A stretch of DNA of 64,000 bases from DTU052 sp050951725 (GTDB lineage Bacteria > Bacillota > Syntrophomonadia > Syntrophomonadales > DTU052). How positions within the stretch are numbered: the stretch's first letter is position 1; each line of letters starts with the position of its first letter. This document shows, piece after piece, positions 1 to 8,032 of the stretch. The notes beneath the pieces are model-generated. The model was not told the DNA's origin. It searched no databases and saw only the letters and a program-made list of their open reading frames with translations. A program made the position numbers and the translations under genes. The stretch is from NCBI GenBank assembly GCA_050951725.1, contig JBMNJO010000012.1:549468-613467 (forward strand). Reading direction: 5' to 3'.

Positions 1-1
1 G

Positions 2-154
2 GAAGAGGTTCCGGGTATCTGGGTCAAGGTCCTGCAGGCCGAAGGCAGCAAGTGTGAAAGATGCTGGGTTTACGATACCACCGTTGGCGAAGATGAGATG
101 CACCAAACACTATGTAAAAGATGTCTTGATGTCATAAGCCAGATGGAAAGTTAA
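2..154 (+). CDS. ileS: Isoleucyl-tRNA synthetase, C-terminal end (partial)
   Basis: This is the last 50 codons of an open frame that enters from the left edge. It carries two CxxC pairs, CERCW and CKRC, about 20 residues apart. That is the C-terminal zinc-binding module of bacterial isoleucyl-tRNA synthetase, which charges tRNA-Ile in the cytoplasm. The catalytic core lies outside the window. The CERCWVY string is very typical of IleS; the related C-terminal zinc finger of formamidopyrimidine glycosylase is less likely because nothing follows the second CxxC pair except a short tail ending in ESstop. Confidence 0.8.
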   Translation, partial: EEVPGIWVKVLQAEGSKCERCWVYDTTVGEDEMHQTLCKRCLDVISQMES

Positions 155-180
155 TCCCTTGCAAAGTCTGGTGTCGGGTA

Positions 181-226
181 TTTATCATTCAAACTAAGGA
201 AACATTACTTTCGGCAGGGGAATCAT
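181..226 (+). repeat. Solo right end of a dispersed inverted-repeat element
   Basis: The stretch from CATTCAAAC to GGGGAATCA matches, with a few mismatches and same spacing, the right end of the full element at 18326-18603, including the TTACTTT block. No left end is seen nearby, so it is a solo end or relic. It lies between ileS and the ACT-domain gene. Confidence 0.65.
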
Positions 227-278
227 AGTTGATCCCCGGTTACGATCTTGGTTGCCGGTGATTGGGGGAGGTATGACC

Positions 279-563
279 GTGAATGAAGACGGGCAGAGGT
301 TGATTATCACTGTAATTGGGCATGACCGCATTGGGATAATTGCGGCCATTTCACAGATTTTGGCGGCAGCGCATATCAACATCCTGGATATCAACCAGAC
401 CATTATGCAGGGTTTTTTTACTATGATTATGATTGTTGACGCCAAAGAGAGTACCATGGAAATGGCGGATCTGAGCCAGAAGCTGGCGAACAAAGGCGAG
501 GAACTGGGATTGGTGATTACAACCCAACACGAAGATGTTTTTCGCTATATGCACCGTATTTGA
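279..563 (+). CDS. ACT domain-containing protein, UPF0237 family
   Basis: This is a single ACT domain of about 94 residues. It contains the string TVIGHDRIGIIAAISQILA followed by NILDINQTI and MIMIVD, the beta-alpha-beta pattern of UPF0237 proteins. ACT domains bind small ligands, often amino acids, and act as regulatory modules. The gene is followed by a UPF0210 gene, a pairing seen across bacteria and archaea, which suggests a shared regulatory or metabolic role. The start is GTG at 279 because GGAGG at 267-271 is correctly spaced for it. An in-frame ATG at 273 is only one base from that site, and a TTG at 252 would give an N-terminal extension unlike the family. Confidence 0.85.
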   Translation: MNEDGQRLIITVIGHDRIGIIAAISQILAAAHINILDINQTIMQGFFTMIMIVDAKESTMEMADLSQKLANKGEELGLVITTQHEDVFRYMHRI

Positions 564-615
564 TCGGCGGAGTAAAATCCCGTCTTGGTGTAAATAAACG
601 TTATATTTTTGATAG

Positions 616-637
616 GGAATCGCTATGAGGCGATTCC
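616..637 (+). terminator. Hairpin after the ACT-domain gene
   Basis: Perfect 8-bp stem GGAATCGC/GCGATTCC around a 6-nt loop. It has no clear T-run, so termination is possible but weak. Confidence 0.4.
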
Positions 638-653
638 TTGTGCTAAGAAGAGG

Positions 654-681
654 TTGACGGATGAATCCATCCGATTATACT
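654..681 (+). promoter_or_regulatory. Sigma-A type promoter for the UPF0210 gene
   Basis: TTGACG (654-659) and TATACT (676-681) are separated by 16 bp. The spacer contains an inverted repeat GGATG-aatc-CATCC (659-672), which could be an operator. The promoter sits about 30 bp upstream of the start at 713. Confidence 0.6.
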
Positions 682-712
682 GTAGTCTAAATTCGGGAAA
701 TGAGGTGGCATT

Positions 713-2080
713 ATGCCGATGACCCTGGCACCCTCCGAAATTATGGAAACGGTTAAAATGCTCCAATTGCAAAACCTGGACATACGTACCATAACTATGG
801 GTATCAGCCTGAGTTCTTGCCGCAGTGACAGTTTGGCAAAAACCAGACAAAAGATCTATGACACTATAACCAGCAAGGCCGAGAACCTGGTGAAAACTGG
901 GGAGGATATCGAAAAAGAATATGGAATACCTATAATTAACAAAAGAATATCTGTTACTCCCATGGCCATCGTAGCCGATGGATTCGGCATGCATGAAATG
1001 GTTGAACTCGGTCGCTGTCTGGATGAGGCCGCCAGGCAGTGTGGGGTAAATTTTATTGGCGGTTATTCCGCCCTGGTTCATAAAGGAATGACCGAAGGTG
1101 ATCTGGCACTGATCAAGTCTCTGCCGCAGACCCTGTCAGCAACCGATCGGGTGTGTGCTTCAGTGAACATTGGAACTACCAAGGCGGGAATCAATATGGA
1201 TGCCGTCTATATGATGGGGGAGATCATCAAGGAGACTGCTCGATTGACAGCGGACCAGGACGGAATCGGGTGCGCCAAACTGGTGGTATTCTGCAATGCC
1301 CCTGAGGATAATCCCTTTATGGCCGGAGCTTTTCATGGGGTTGGCGAACCATCAGCCACCATAAACATTGGGATCAGCGGTCCGGGAGTGATTCTGGACG
1401 TGGTTAACCGGTTGCCGGAAGCTGATCTGGGAACCGTAGCCAACGAGATTAAGAAGACTGCTTTTAAGATAACCCGCATGGGTGAACTGGTCGGAAGGGT
1501 AGCCAGTAGTAGATTGGGGGTCCCGTTTGGTATTGTCGACCTTTCACTGGCACCAACCCCGGCGGTGGGGGACAGTGTGGCCGGTATACTGGAGGCGATG
1601 GGTCTGGAAAGGTGCGGGGCACCAGGAACCACTGCGGCTCTGGCATTGCTGAACGATGCAGTTAAAAAAGGGGGGGCGATGGCTTCTTCCTATGTAGGCG
1701 GACTTTCGGGAGCGTTTATTCCTGTTAGTGAAGATGAGGGAATGATTCGGGCAGTTGCTGAGGGATTTCTCTCTCTGGAAAAACTGGAGGCCATGACCTG
1801 TGTCTGTTCGGTGGGACTGGACATGGTCGCTGTTCCTGGAGATACAACGGCCAGTACCATATCAGGAATAATTGCGGATGAGGCTGCAATAGGTATGATA
1901 AACCGTAAAACTACAGCGGTGCGGATTATTCCTGCTCCTAATAAATCAGAGGGGGAATGGGTGGAGTTTGGAGGCTTGTTGGGAAAGGCACCTATTATGG
2001 CTGTAAACAAGGGCGTTTCTCACCTGTTCATTGCCCGGAAGGGAAGGATTCCCGCTCCCATCCAGGCATTAAACAATTAA
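713..2080 (+). CDS. UPF0210 (DUF711, PFL-like) family protein
   Basis: A 455-residue protein that matches the UPF0210/DUF711 family over its full length. The glycine-rich strings NFIGGYSALVHKGMT and NIGISGPGVI and the later VDLSLAPTPAVGDSVAG are family hallmarks. The fold is related to pyruvate formate-lyase/ribonucleotide reductase-like barrels, but the catalytic function is not settled. A GAGGTG ribosome site precedes the ATG. The preceding ACT-domain gene is its usual partner, suggesting the ACT protein senses a ligand for it. A promoter in the gap means it can also be transcribed independently. Confidence 0.9.
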   Translation: MPMTLAPSEIMETVKMLQLQNLDIRTITMGISLSSCRSDSLAKTRQKIYDTITSKAENLVKTGEDIEKEYGIPIINKRISVTPMAIVADGFGMHEMVELGRCLDEAARQCGVNFIGGYSALVHKGMTEGDLALIKSLPQTLSATDRVCASVNIGTTKAGINMDAVYMMGEIIKETARLTADQDGIGCAKLVVFCNAPEDNPFMAGAFHGVGEPSATINIGISGPGVILDVVNRLPEADLGTVANEIKKTAFKITRMGELVGRVASSRLGVPFGIVDLSLAPTPAVGDSVAGILEAMGLERCGAPGTTAALALLNDAVKKGGAMASSYVGGLSGAFIPVSEDEGMIRAVAEGFLSLEKLEAMTCVCSVGLDMVAVPGDTTASTISGIIADEAAIGMINRKTTAVRIIPAPNKSEGEWVEFGGLLGKAPIMAVNKGVSHLFIARKGRIPAPIQALNN

Positions 2081-2092
2081 AGGATGTGAAGA

Positions 2093-2776
2093 ATGTTATC
2101 TGTAGAGGAATATGATCAAGTACTCGCCATCTATACGTCACACAGGTTATTTGGTCGCAAGGTTTCCCAGGCGTTTGTTTATCTGGTGGATGGCCTGCTG
2201 ATTGATACCGGTTTACCCAGATCAAGTGCCGAGTTGGTGGAATTGATTACTGGTCATGAACTCAAACTTATTGTAAACACTTACCATAACCCCGAAAGTA
2301 TAGGTAACAATGCCCTGTTACAAAGAACCTTCAGTGTTCCCATCAGGGCGCATAAAGAGGCGGTAGAGAAAATAAAATATCCGCGACAGGAAGGGATCGT
2401 CAGACGCTGGTTATGGGGTCAGCCATTGACCAGTAAAGTATCCAAGTTAAAAAGTATCATCAGGTTCAAGGATTACTATTTCAGGGTTTATGAAACGTTT
2501 GGAATTGGATACGGACACATCTGCCTCTTTGAGCCTGACCGGGGTTGGCTGTTCAGCGGAAGGCTGTTGGCTGATCAGGACTTAAACAAGTGCAGAGACT
2601 TGGGAGAACTACGCAGAGATTTGAAACGTATGCTGTCGCTTCAGCCCCGGATGGTCTTTTGTGCCAGTAATGGGGTCTTGAATAATGGCGTATCTGTAAT
2701 TGAATCAAAGTTAAGGACTCTGGAAATGGGGATTCATGATGAGGTTTGGGATGATGCATGGTCCCTGAGTCATTGA
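2093..2776 (+). CDS. Metallo-beta-lactamase-fold protein with decayed metal site
   Basis: A 227-residue protein with the shape of an MBL-fold hydrolase: FVYLVDGLLIDTGLPRS near residue 28, then the position of the HxHxDH motif, and a later HICLFEPDRGWLFSGR block resembling the motif around the third and fourth metal ligands. The metal motif reads NTYHNPESIGN, so most of the histidine/aspartate ligands are missing. It starts 13 bp after the UPF0210 stop, so co-transcription is likely. It may be a catalytically dead MBL protein or use a different chemistry; substrate unknown. Confidence 0.7.
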   Translation: MLSVEEYDQVLAIYTSHRLFGRKVSQAFVYLVDGLLIDTGLPRSSAELVELITGHELKLIVNTYHNPESIGNNALLQRTFSVPIRAHKEAVEKIKYPRQEGIVRRWLWGQPLTSKVSKLKSIIRFKDYYFRVYETFGIGYGHICLFEPDRGWLFSGRLLADQDLNKCRDLGELRRDLKRMLSLQPRMVFCASNGVLNNGVSVIESKLRTLEMGIHDEVWDDAWSLSH

Positions 2777-2864
2777 AAACCACGGTCATTAGACAGGTGG
2801 CCCGATTTAACTGCAAACTTTAAACTGCGTTAACTCTTGACCGGGTATCGACACATCATGATGA

Positions 2865-2873
2865 TGGTATAAT
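2865..2873 (+). promoter_or_regulatory. Extended -10 promoter element
   Basis: TGGTATAAT is a full extended -10 box (TG-n-TATAAT) about 50 bp before the next gene. A TTGACC at 2837-2842 is too far away (25-bp spacer) to be its -35. Confidence 0.5.
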
Positions 2874-2921
2874 AATCTCAAAGGCATGGGGGACGGATTT
2901 ACGTTCCTCTGAAAAGATTGC

Positions 2922-3257
2922 ATGAGAGAAGACCAGGAACAGACTACCGCCGGACTGATAAAATGGCTCGGCGACAAAATCGATGAACTGTCGGTTAACA
3001 TGGAAAAAATGAGACTGGCAGAATACATCGAAATGATGGAGAAACCACGCAGACTCCTGTATTTGAATTTTATGATGGGTCTGGTAAGGGGTTTCGGCAT
3101 GGCTATTGGGTTTACCCTACTGGCGGCCATTGTATTATGGGCTATGCAGCGGTTAGTGGTCTTGAATCTGCCATTGATTGGTGATTTTATCGCAGATATT
3201 GTTCGGCTTGTCCAGGTGGAGTTGCAAGTGGGAGGGCCAAATCTGGGCGGGATGTGA
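2922..3257 (+). CDS. DUF5665 domain membrane protein
   Basis: A 111-residue protein. The acidic, charged N-terminal half includes KMRLAEYIEMMEKPRRLLYLNF, characteristic of DUF5665. A hydrophobic segment follows at roughly residues 62-82 (GLVRGFGMAIGFTLLAAIV) and a second amphipathic hydrophobic stretch near 88-102. It is probably a small inner-membrane protein of unknown function, common in spore-forming Clostridia. It ends 4 bp before the presumed start of the DksA-like gene, so the two are likely one unit. Confidence 0.75.
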   Translation: MREDQEQTTAGLIKWLGDKIDELSVNMEKMRLAEYIEMMEKPRRLLYLNFMMGLVRGFGMAIGFTLLAAIVLWAMQRLVVLNLPLIGDFIADIVRLVQVELQVGGPNLGGM

Positions 3258-3261
3258 TAGT

Positions 3262-3741
3262 TTGAACAGGAATGAACAGGAATTACTGCTGGAGAGGCAG
3301 CGGTTACAGGATGCCATAAAGCGAAAAACAGAGGCGGCCATGACTCCTCTAAGTGAGATGACTGATGAGTTATCTTTGTATGATCAACATTCAGGGGATC
3401 TGGGGTCTGAGACTTTTGAGCGGGAAAAGGATGCTGGCCTCCAGGAAATGCTGGAGGCGCGATTAACCCAGGTAAACGATGCTCTCAACAGGCTCAGTGA
3501 TGGTAGATACGGGATATGCGAGAGGTGTGGTCAGCCTATTGATCCCAGGAGGTTGGAACGGCTTCCCAGTGCCAGCCTGTGTATTTCATGTGCTCGCAGA
3601 GATAAGGATCGTTTCGTTAGGCCGCCGGAGGAAGAGATCCTGAATATGCACGAGATTGACGCCAAAGGAGATCAGTTCGAGGTTGCCGGTTATGACTTGT
3701 TCGATGAATACGGAATTGGTGCTGACAGCGTCACAGATTAA
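3262..3741 (+). CDS. TraR/DksA C4-type zinc finger protein, YteA-like
   Basis: About 159 residues. A charged helical N-terminal half (coiled-coil-like; ELLLERQRLQDAIKRK) leads into a C4 zinc finger: CERCGQPI near residue 90 and CISC 21 residues later, as in the TraR/DksA superfamily. The arrangement and C-terminal FDEYGIG-type tail fit the sporulation-associated YteA group, not RNA-polymerase-binding DksA itself. The frame is open upstream inside the previous gene, but the homologous region begins at a TTG at 3262, just after the previous stop; this start is the least certain part. Confidence 0.75.
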   Translation: MNRNEQELLLERQRLQDAIKRKTEAAMTPLSEMTDELSLYDQHSGDLGSETFEREKDAGLQEMLEARLTQVNDALNRLSDGRYGICERCGQPIDPRRLERLPSASLCISCARRDKDRFVRPPEEEILNMHEIDAKGDQFEVAGYDLFDEYGIGADSVTD

Positions 3742-3768
3742 GTGATACCGAGAAAGGGGGTTTAATTT

Positions 3769-4968
3769 GTGCGAATAGGAGTGTTTTCGGACAGTTATCG
3801 CCCTTATACCAGTGGTGTAGTCACCTCTATTTGTACTTTTAAAGAAGAACTGAATAATCTGGGACACGAAACCTTTATATTTGCCCCCAGTTACCGCAAT
3901 TACCGGGATGAGGAAGAGGATGTGTTCCGGTTCTTTTCTGTTCCAGCGCCGAGCAATCCCAACTATACTTTGGCGGTACCGCTCTCACCGCGGGCTAACA
4001 TGGTGGCAAAGAAACTAAACCTTGATGTAATCCATGTTCACTCGCCATTCATACTAGGGCAGATGGGGGCGAGGTGTTCACGGAACCTGGGTATCCCACT
4101 GGTTTTTACCTACCACACGCTCTATGACCAGTATGTGCATTACGTGCCGCTAGCTCAAGAGATTGCCCGGGAATGGGCGAACAAATACATCAGCAGCTTC
4201 AGTAATCGGTGTGACCTGGTAATAACCCCATCGATGGAAATTAAGAACCTGATTCAAACCAAGGGTATCAAAACTCCCATTGAAGTTATACCAACCGGAG
4301 TAGAAACCAGCAGGTTTGAAAACGGTGACCCCTCATGGCTCAGGAGACGTTTCAATATTCCCGCTAACCGGAAAATCTGCCTGTTTGTCGGGCGGTTAAC
4401 CCGGGAGAAGAATCTTGACTTTTTGTTCCGGGCATTTAAGAAGGTAAAAGATGAATACAGTGACACCTCATTGGTAATAGTCGCCACCGGTCCTTTAGAA
4501 AAGGAACTAAAGAAACTGGTGATCAATTTGGGGATGATCATTAATGAAGATGTTATCTTCACCGGGTTTTTACCATCCGATAACTTGGTCGATGCCTACT
4601 GCGGGGCTGACATATTTACGTTTGCTTCAGTCACTGAAACCCAGGGTATTGTTCTGGTTGAGGCTATGGCAGCCGGCCTGCCGGTAGTGGCTATTAGAGC
4701 GACCGGCAGCCAGGAAATGGTCGAGCATGAAAAACAGGGCTTGCTAGTCGATTACAATCTGGATATGTTTGCACAGCAAATAACCCGCCTGCTGCGTGAC
4801 GATGAGCTGAGGCAGAGATACTCTGCTCAGGCGGTCGTTCGCGCGTCAGAGCTTTCATCCCGCACTATGGCCCGTAAATTGGAACGGCAATATCAGATGT
4901 TGGTAGATGAAGGCAAAGGGAGCCGCAGCAGACATCTTCATCTGTTTGAAAAATGGCGTTCCGGTTAG
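3769..4968 (+). CDS. Glycosyltransferase family 4 (GT-B fold)
   Basis: A 399-residue GT-B enzyme. The N-terminal acceptor domain begins RIGVFSDSYRPYTSGVV, with HVHSPFILG near residue 90. The C-terminal donor domain has FVGRLTREKNLDFL near residue 205 and the E-x7-E motif in ETQGIVLVEAMAAGLPVVA near 288-306. It transfers a sugar from a nucleotide-sugar donor; resemblance to the MgtA/PimB-like group suggests a lipid or membrane acceptor, but this is not provable here. The GTG start has a GGGGG site 8 bp upstream. The gene follows the DksA-like gene directly. Confidence 0.85.
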   Translation: MRIGVFSDSYRPYTSGVVTSICTFKEELNNLGHETFIFAPSYRNYRDEEEDVFRFFSVPAPSNPNYTLAVPLSPRANMVAKKLNLDVIHVHSPFILGQMGARCSRNLGIPLVFTYHTLYDQYVHYVPLAQEIAREWANKYISSFSNRCDLVITPSMEIKNLIQTKGIKTPIEVIPTGVETSRFENGDPSWLRRRFNIPANRKICLFVGRLTREKNLDFLFRAFKKVKDEYSDTSLVIVATGPLEKELKKLVINLGMIINEDVIFTGFLPSDNLVDAYCGADIFTFASVTETQGIVLVEAMAAGLPVVAIRATGSQEMVEHEKQGLLVDYNLDMFAQQITRLLRDDELRQRYSAQAVVRASELSSRTMARKLERQYQMLVDEGKGSRSRHLHLFEKWRSG

Positions 4969-5047
4969 TGAATTCCGGTATTCGGTTATTATTGCTAGTA
5001 ATTTTTTAATTCACCTCTTGGCATGCTAACAGTGGGAGGTGACTTAA

Positions 5048-5215
5048 ATGAAGAAACGCAAAGGTGTTGGCCTGAAAGTTGCCGGACTTGGGGCCTTGGT
5101 TACGGCCCTGGGAGCGACCATTTTCAAACGCAGCAGATTTGGACGTGGTGTCATCGGCTTCGGTCTAGCTCACATTGTACTCGGAATGTTGGATCGTATG
5201 CGGATTCGTGGCTAG
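5048..5215 (+). CDS. Small hydrophobic basic protein (55 aa), unknown function
   Basis: A short gene with a strong GGAGG site 8 bp before the ATG and a terminator immediately after the stop, both good signs it is real. The protein starts MKKRKGVGLKVAGLGALV, a basic N-terminus followed by one hydrophobic segment (about residues 8-25), and has a second hydrophobic stretch near the C-terminus (GFGLAHIVLGML). It is probably a small membrane protein. No function can be assigned. Confidence 0.65.
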   Translation: MKKRKGVGLKVAGLGALVTALGATIFKRSRFGRGVIGFGLAHIVLGMLDRMRIRG

Positions 5216-5223
5216 TTCCTCCT

Positions 5224-5248
5224 GCACCGGGGAATCCCGGTGCTTTTT
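5224..5248 (+). terminator. Rho-independent terminator
   Basis: Perfect 8-bp stem GCACCGGG/CCCGGTGC with a GAAT loop, followed by TTTTT. It closes the transcription unit of the small protein. Confidence 0.85.
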
Positions 5249-5351
5249 GGTGTTTAATCACTCCCGACAAAGGCGGAGAAATGGGTTAATATGGGTGAGT
5301 GAGAACCATTGGGCTTTGAATATAAATGATAATGCGGGTGGGGGAGAATCA

Positions 5352-6095
5352 ATGATAATTGACGAGACCATCAGGGTTATGAGACCTTCCCGGGGCAGCC
5401 TGGTTTACATCCTGAAAACGAAACAGGGACTGGTTATAGTAGACACTGGCTCCGAAATCAAGGCAGCACCAATTGTGGTTGACTATGTAAAAAACCGTTT
5501 ACATCAAACCCCGGATCAAATCAGGTACATATTCTTGACTCATTGGCATGGTGATCATTCAGGAGCGGCTGAAAGACTTAGAGAGTTGACGGGAGCCCAA
5601 ATAGTATGTCACCAGGGTGACTCCAGTCTCTTAGCTGGAAATGCCGGAATAGATTACTGTTGGGATAAACCTATGCCCAGATCGGGATTAAATCCTTTCA
5701 TGCAGCTGGTATGCGCAGCCGGATATCGAATGATGAAAGCCAATACTGATTCCCTGCGGCCTGACATCCTGGTGGAAGATGGTGCAATGCCATTCGGTGA
5801 AGAATGGAAAGTCCTGCACCTCCCCGGCCACACTCCCGGGAGTTGCGGTCTGTGGTCACCCCAGCGCCGAATACTCTTTGCCGGAGATACTTTGTTATGT
5901 GCGGGAAACAGGATCATCCCTCCGGTACCCTTTCTGATTCAGGATACAGAAAAGCTGTACCAATCCTGGCGCAAGTTAAACCAACTGGGCGAAATCAACT
6001 GGCTATTGCCCGGCCATTTTATTCCTGTACGCTGGAACAAAGTAATTGAGATGCTGCCCGCAGTGAAAAAATACGGTGTTTATCGAGGGGGATGA
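5352..6095 (+). CDS. MBL-fold metallohydrolase
   Basis: About 247 residues. The canonical zinc site is intact: THWHGDHSGAA near residue 65, HLPGHTPGSCGLW near 158, and FAGDTLLCAG near 178, giving HxHxDH, H and D ligands. It is a small-molecule-type MBL hydrolase (glyoxalase II-like fold); substrate unknown. The frame is open further upstream, but the ATG at 5352 has GGGGGAGAATCA before it and begins the conserved region. Its stop overlaps the next start (ATGA), so the next lipoprotein gene is translationally coupled. Confidence 0.8.
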   Translation: MIIDETIRVMRPSRGSLVYILKTKQGLVIVDTGSEIKAAPIVVDYVKNRLHQTPDQIRYIFLTHWHGDHSGAAERLRELTGAQIVCHQGDSSLLAGNAGIDYCWDKPMPRSGLNPFMQLVCAAGYRMMKANTDSLRPDILVEDGAMPFGEEWKVLHLPGHTPGSCGLWSPQRRILFAGDTLLCAGNRIIPPVPFLIQDTEKLYQSWRKLNQLGEINWLLPGHFIPVRWNKVIEMLPAVKKYGVYRGG

Positions 6096-6442
6096 TAAAG
6101 ATTGGCCGTAGGATAAGGATAATTATATTTTTATCCTTGTGGGTTTTTATTACGATTTTCCCTGGCTGCACTAACGTTCGCGAGGTGGAGACTCTATCTC
6201 GGGTGGAGGAACCGTTAACCTCGTTTATCGGAGAGAAAGAAGCCATTAAAGCTGTTGCCCGTATTCCTGATGTGACCAGTTTCCGAAGATTCACCGCGAC
6301 CCCCTGCCTGATTCAAGTTGAACAACACCCTACAGTTAAGGATCCAGTGTATATTATCAGAGTTGTTGAGGATCAGCATGATCATCTGGTCCTGTATGGT
6401 CTCTACATGGTGGACGCGTATAACGGTCAGGTTATGGAATAG
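6092..6442 (+). CDS. Putative lipoprotein
   Basis: A 116-residue protein with a basic start (MIKIGRRIR), a hydrophobic core and a lipobox ending FPGC at about residue 26, so it should be processed by LspA, encoded just downstream, and anchored in the outer leaflet of the membrane. The mature part ends in YGLYMVDAYNGQVME, reminiscent of PepSY-like or small sensor domains, but no family is recognised with confidence. The start overlaps the stop of the MBL-fold gene. Confidence 0.6.
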   Translation: MIKIGRRIRIIIFLSLWVFITIFPGCTNVREVETLSRVEEPLTSFIGEKEAIKAVARIPDVTSFRRFTATPCLIQVEQHPTVKDPVYIIRVVEDQHDHLVLYGLYMVDAYNGQVME

Positions 6443-6463
6443 GAGTTATACCGGTCATGCTGC

Positions 6464-6484
6464 GGTTCTCGCGGGGGAATCAAG
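6464..6484 (+). repeat. Remnant of a dispersed element right end
   Basis: GGTTCTCGC followed by GGGGGAATCAA differs at one or two positions from the right tip of the element ending at 21671. Only the terminal 20 bp are recognisable. Confidence 0.45.
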
Positions 6485-6513
6485 GGGCGGCGACTGGAAG
6501 GTCAGACTGGCTG

Positions 6514-6522
6514 TGATATAAT
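6514..6522 (+). promoter_or_regulatory. Extended -10 promoter before lspA
   Basis: TGATATAAT is an extended -10 box 28 bp before the lspA start. No good -35 is visible. Confidence 0.45.
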
Positions 6523-6550
6523 AGGTATTATTTCTTGGGAGCTGGATATC

Positions 6551-7006
6551 ATGCGTTTCTTCGGACTTTATTTGGGTATAGTAGGGCTGGACCAACTGAT
6601 CAAATACTGGGCCCGGCAGTCTTTGCCGTTAAACGACTCATTGCCGGTTATTGAACCATTCCTCTATTGGACCTACGTCAGAAATGAAGGCGCGGCCTTT
6701 GGCTTTTTCCAGGGCATGAACTGGATTCTGGTGCTGTGTGCAGTGATTGTTATCGGCGGAGCACTGCTTTATATATTGGCCCACCGTCCTCAAACGGCGG
6801 TAGTGGCAGCCTTGGCCCTGATAGCTGGCGGAGCAACCGGCAATCTGATTGACCGTCTTATTTTCGGTGGAGTAATAGACTATATTGATGTCAGAATCTG
6901 GCCGGTTTTTAATCTGGCAGACATGGCCATCGTTGCTGGTTCCCTGCTGATCATTATCTTCGTTGGATTTGCCAAGGAGGAGGAAGGAAAGCCGTGGAAA
7001 CACTGA
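6551..7006 (+). CDS. lspA: Signal peptidase II (prolipoprotein signal peptidase)
   Basis: A 151-residue protein with four hydrophobic segments. It cleaves the signal peptide of lipid-modified prolipoproteins in the membrane. The catalytic aspartate motifs are present: GNLIDRLIFGGVIDYI near residues 97-112 and FNLADMAI near 120. It starts with MRFFGLYLGIVGLDQLIKYW, typical of the family. Its 3' end overlaps the rluD start by 13 bp, the usual lspA-rluD arrangement. Confidence 0.97.
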   Translation: MRFFGLYLGIVGLDQLIKYWARQSLPLNDSLPVIEPFLYWTYVRNEGAAFGFFQGMNWILVLCAVIVIGGALLYILAHRPQTAVVAALALIAGGATGNLIDRLIFGGVIDYIDVRIWPVFNLADMAIVAGSLLIIIFVGFAKEEEGKPWKH

Positions 7007-7935
7007 CCCTGGTAGTGGGGCAAGAACATGATGGAAAGAGATTGGACCAGTTTGTGAGCCAGGAGGTAGAGCGGCTTTCAAGAGTCCTAGCAGCTGATCT
7101 AATTAAGAATGGTGAGATCAGAGTTGAAGGAAGAAGGGTTAAAGCCAGCTATCGAATTAAAGAGGGTGAACTGGTTTCAGTTCACATTCCACCTCCTCAG
7201 GAGGTCCAGCTGGTACCTCAGGATATACCGCTTCAGGTGGTATATGAAGATAGTGATCTCGTAATTATCGATAAACCTCAGGGAATGGTGGTTCATCCGG
7301 CCCACGGAAACTGGGACCAGACACTGGTTAATGCCTTGTTATTTCAGGTTCGGGATCTATCAGGCATAAATGGTGAACTGCGGCCCGGGATTGTCCACCG
7401 TTTGGACAAGGATACCTCAGGACTTATGGTGGTAGCGAAGAACGACCACAGTCACCGGCACCTGGCCGAGCAGATCAAAGCCCACAGTTTTACCAGAGAG
7501 TATATGGCCCTGGTTCATGGCCAGGTCCGTGAAAACCAGGGGAGGATAGAAGCCCCGATTGGACGGGATCCCCGGGACCGAAAAAAGATGGCGGTAGTGG
7601 CCGGGGGCCGACCGTCTATTACTAATTACCGGGTAATCGAAAGGTTTGTGGACTACACCCTGGTACGGTGTCGACTGGAGACGGGAAGGACCCACCAGAT
7701 CAGAGTGCATATGGCCTTCCTGGGTCACCCGGTGGTGGGTGATCCATTATATGGGCCGCGCAAGAATGCCTGGAAACTGGATAAGCAGGTTCTGCACGCC
7801 AGTTTGCTGACTATTACCCATCCGACGACCGGGGAAATAATGACCTTCGAATCACCGCTGCCCGAATACTTCAACGATATTGTACAGGAATTAACCGTTG
7901 ATCCCCTTACGAAAACGAATAATACGGATGTTTGA
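6994..7935 (+). CDS. rluD: RluA-family pseudouridine synthase (RluD-like)
   Basis: A 313-residue enzyme that isomerises uridine to pseudouridine, most likely in 23S rRNA. An N-terminal S4 RNA-binding domain (about residues 15-60) precedes the catalytic domain with the signature HRLDKDTSGLMVVAK near 132-146, whose aspartate is catalytic. The GTG start is preceded by GGAGGAGG within the end of lspA. RluA-family specificity cannot be settled by eye; the symbol follows the common annotation of this lspA neighbour. Confidence 0.88.
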   Translation: METLTLVVGQEHDGKRLDQFVSQEVERLSRVLAADLIKNGEIRVEGRRVKASYRIKEGELVSVHIPPPQEVQLVPQDIPLQVVYEDSDLVIIDKPQGMVVHPAHGNWDQTLVNALLFQVRDLSGINGELRPGIVHRLDKDTSGLMVVAKNDHSHRHLAEQIKAHSFTREYMALVHGQVRENQGRIEAPIGRDPRDRKKMAVVAGGRPSITNYRVIERFVDYTLVRCRLETGRTHQIRVHMAFLGHPVVGDPLYGPRKNAWKLDKQVLHASLLTITHPTTGEIMTFESPLPEYFNDIVQELTVDPLTKTNNTDV

Positions 7936-8032
7936 GGTTTTCCCAGGGTGACTAAAAGCTGCCACAATAAAGCCGGGCATGGGTTTGACTTCGTACAACC
8001 GGTGATATAAAATTCATTCAGATAACCTTTAA

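Noticed and set aside
2837..2873. TTGACC with TATAAT as a promoter
   Set aside because: The spacer would be 25 bp. The extended -10 alone is kept as the likely promoter element.
5023..5289. An 88-codon frame overlapping the small membrane protein gene
   Set aside because: It lies in another frame, runs through the terminator and has no ribosome site; the 55-codon gene at 5048-5215 has both a good site and a matching terminator.
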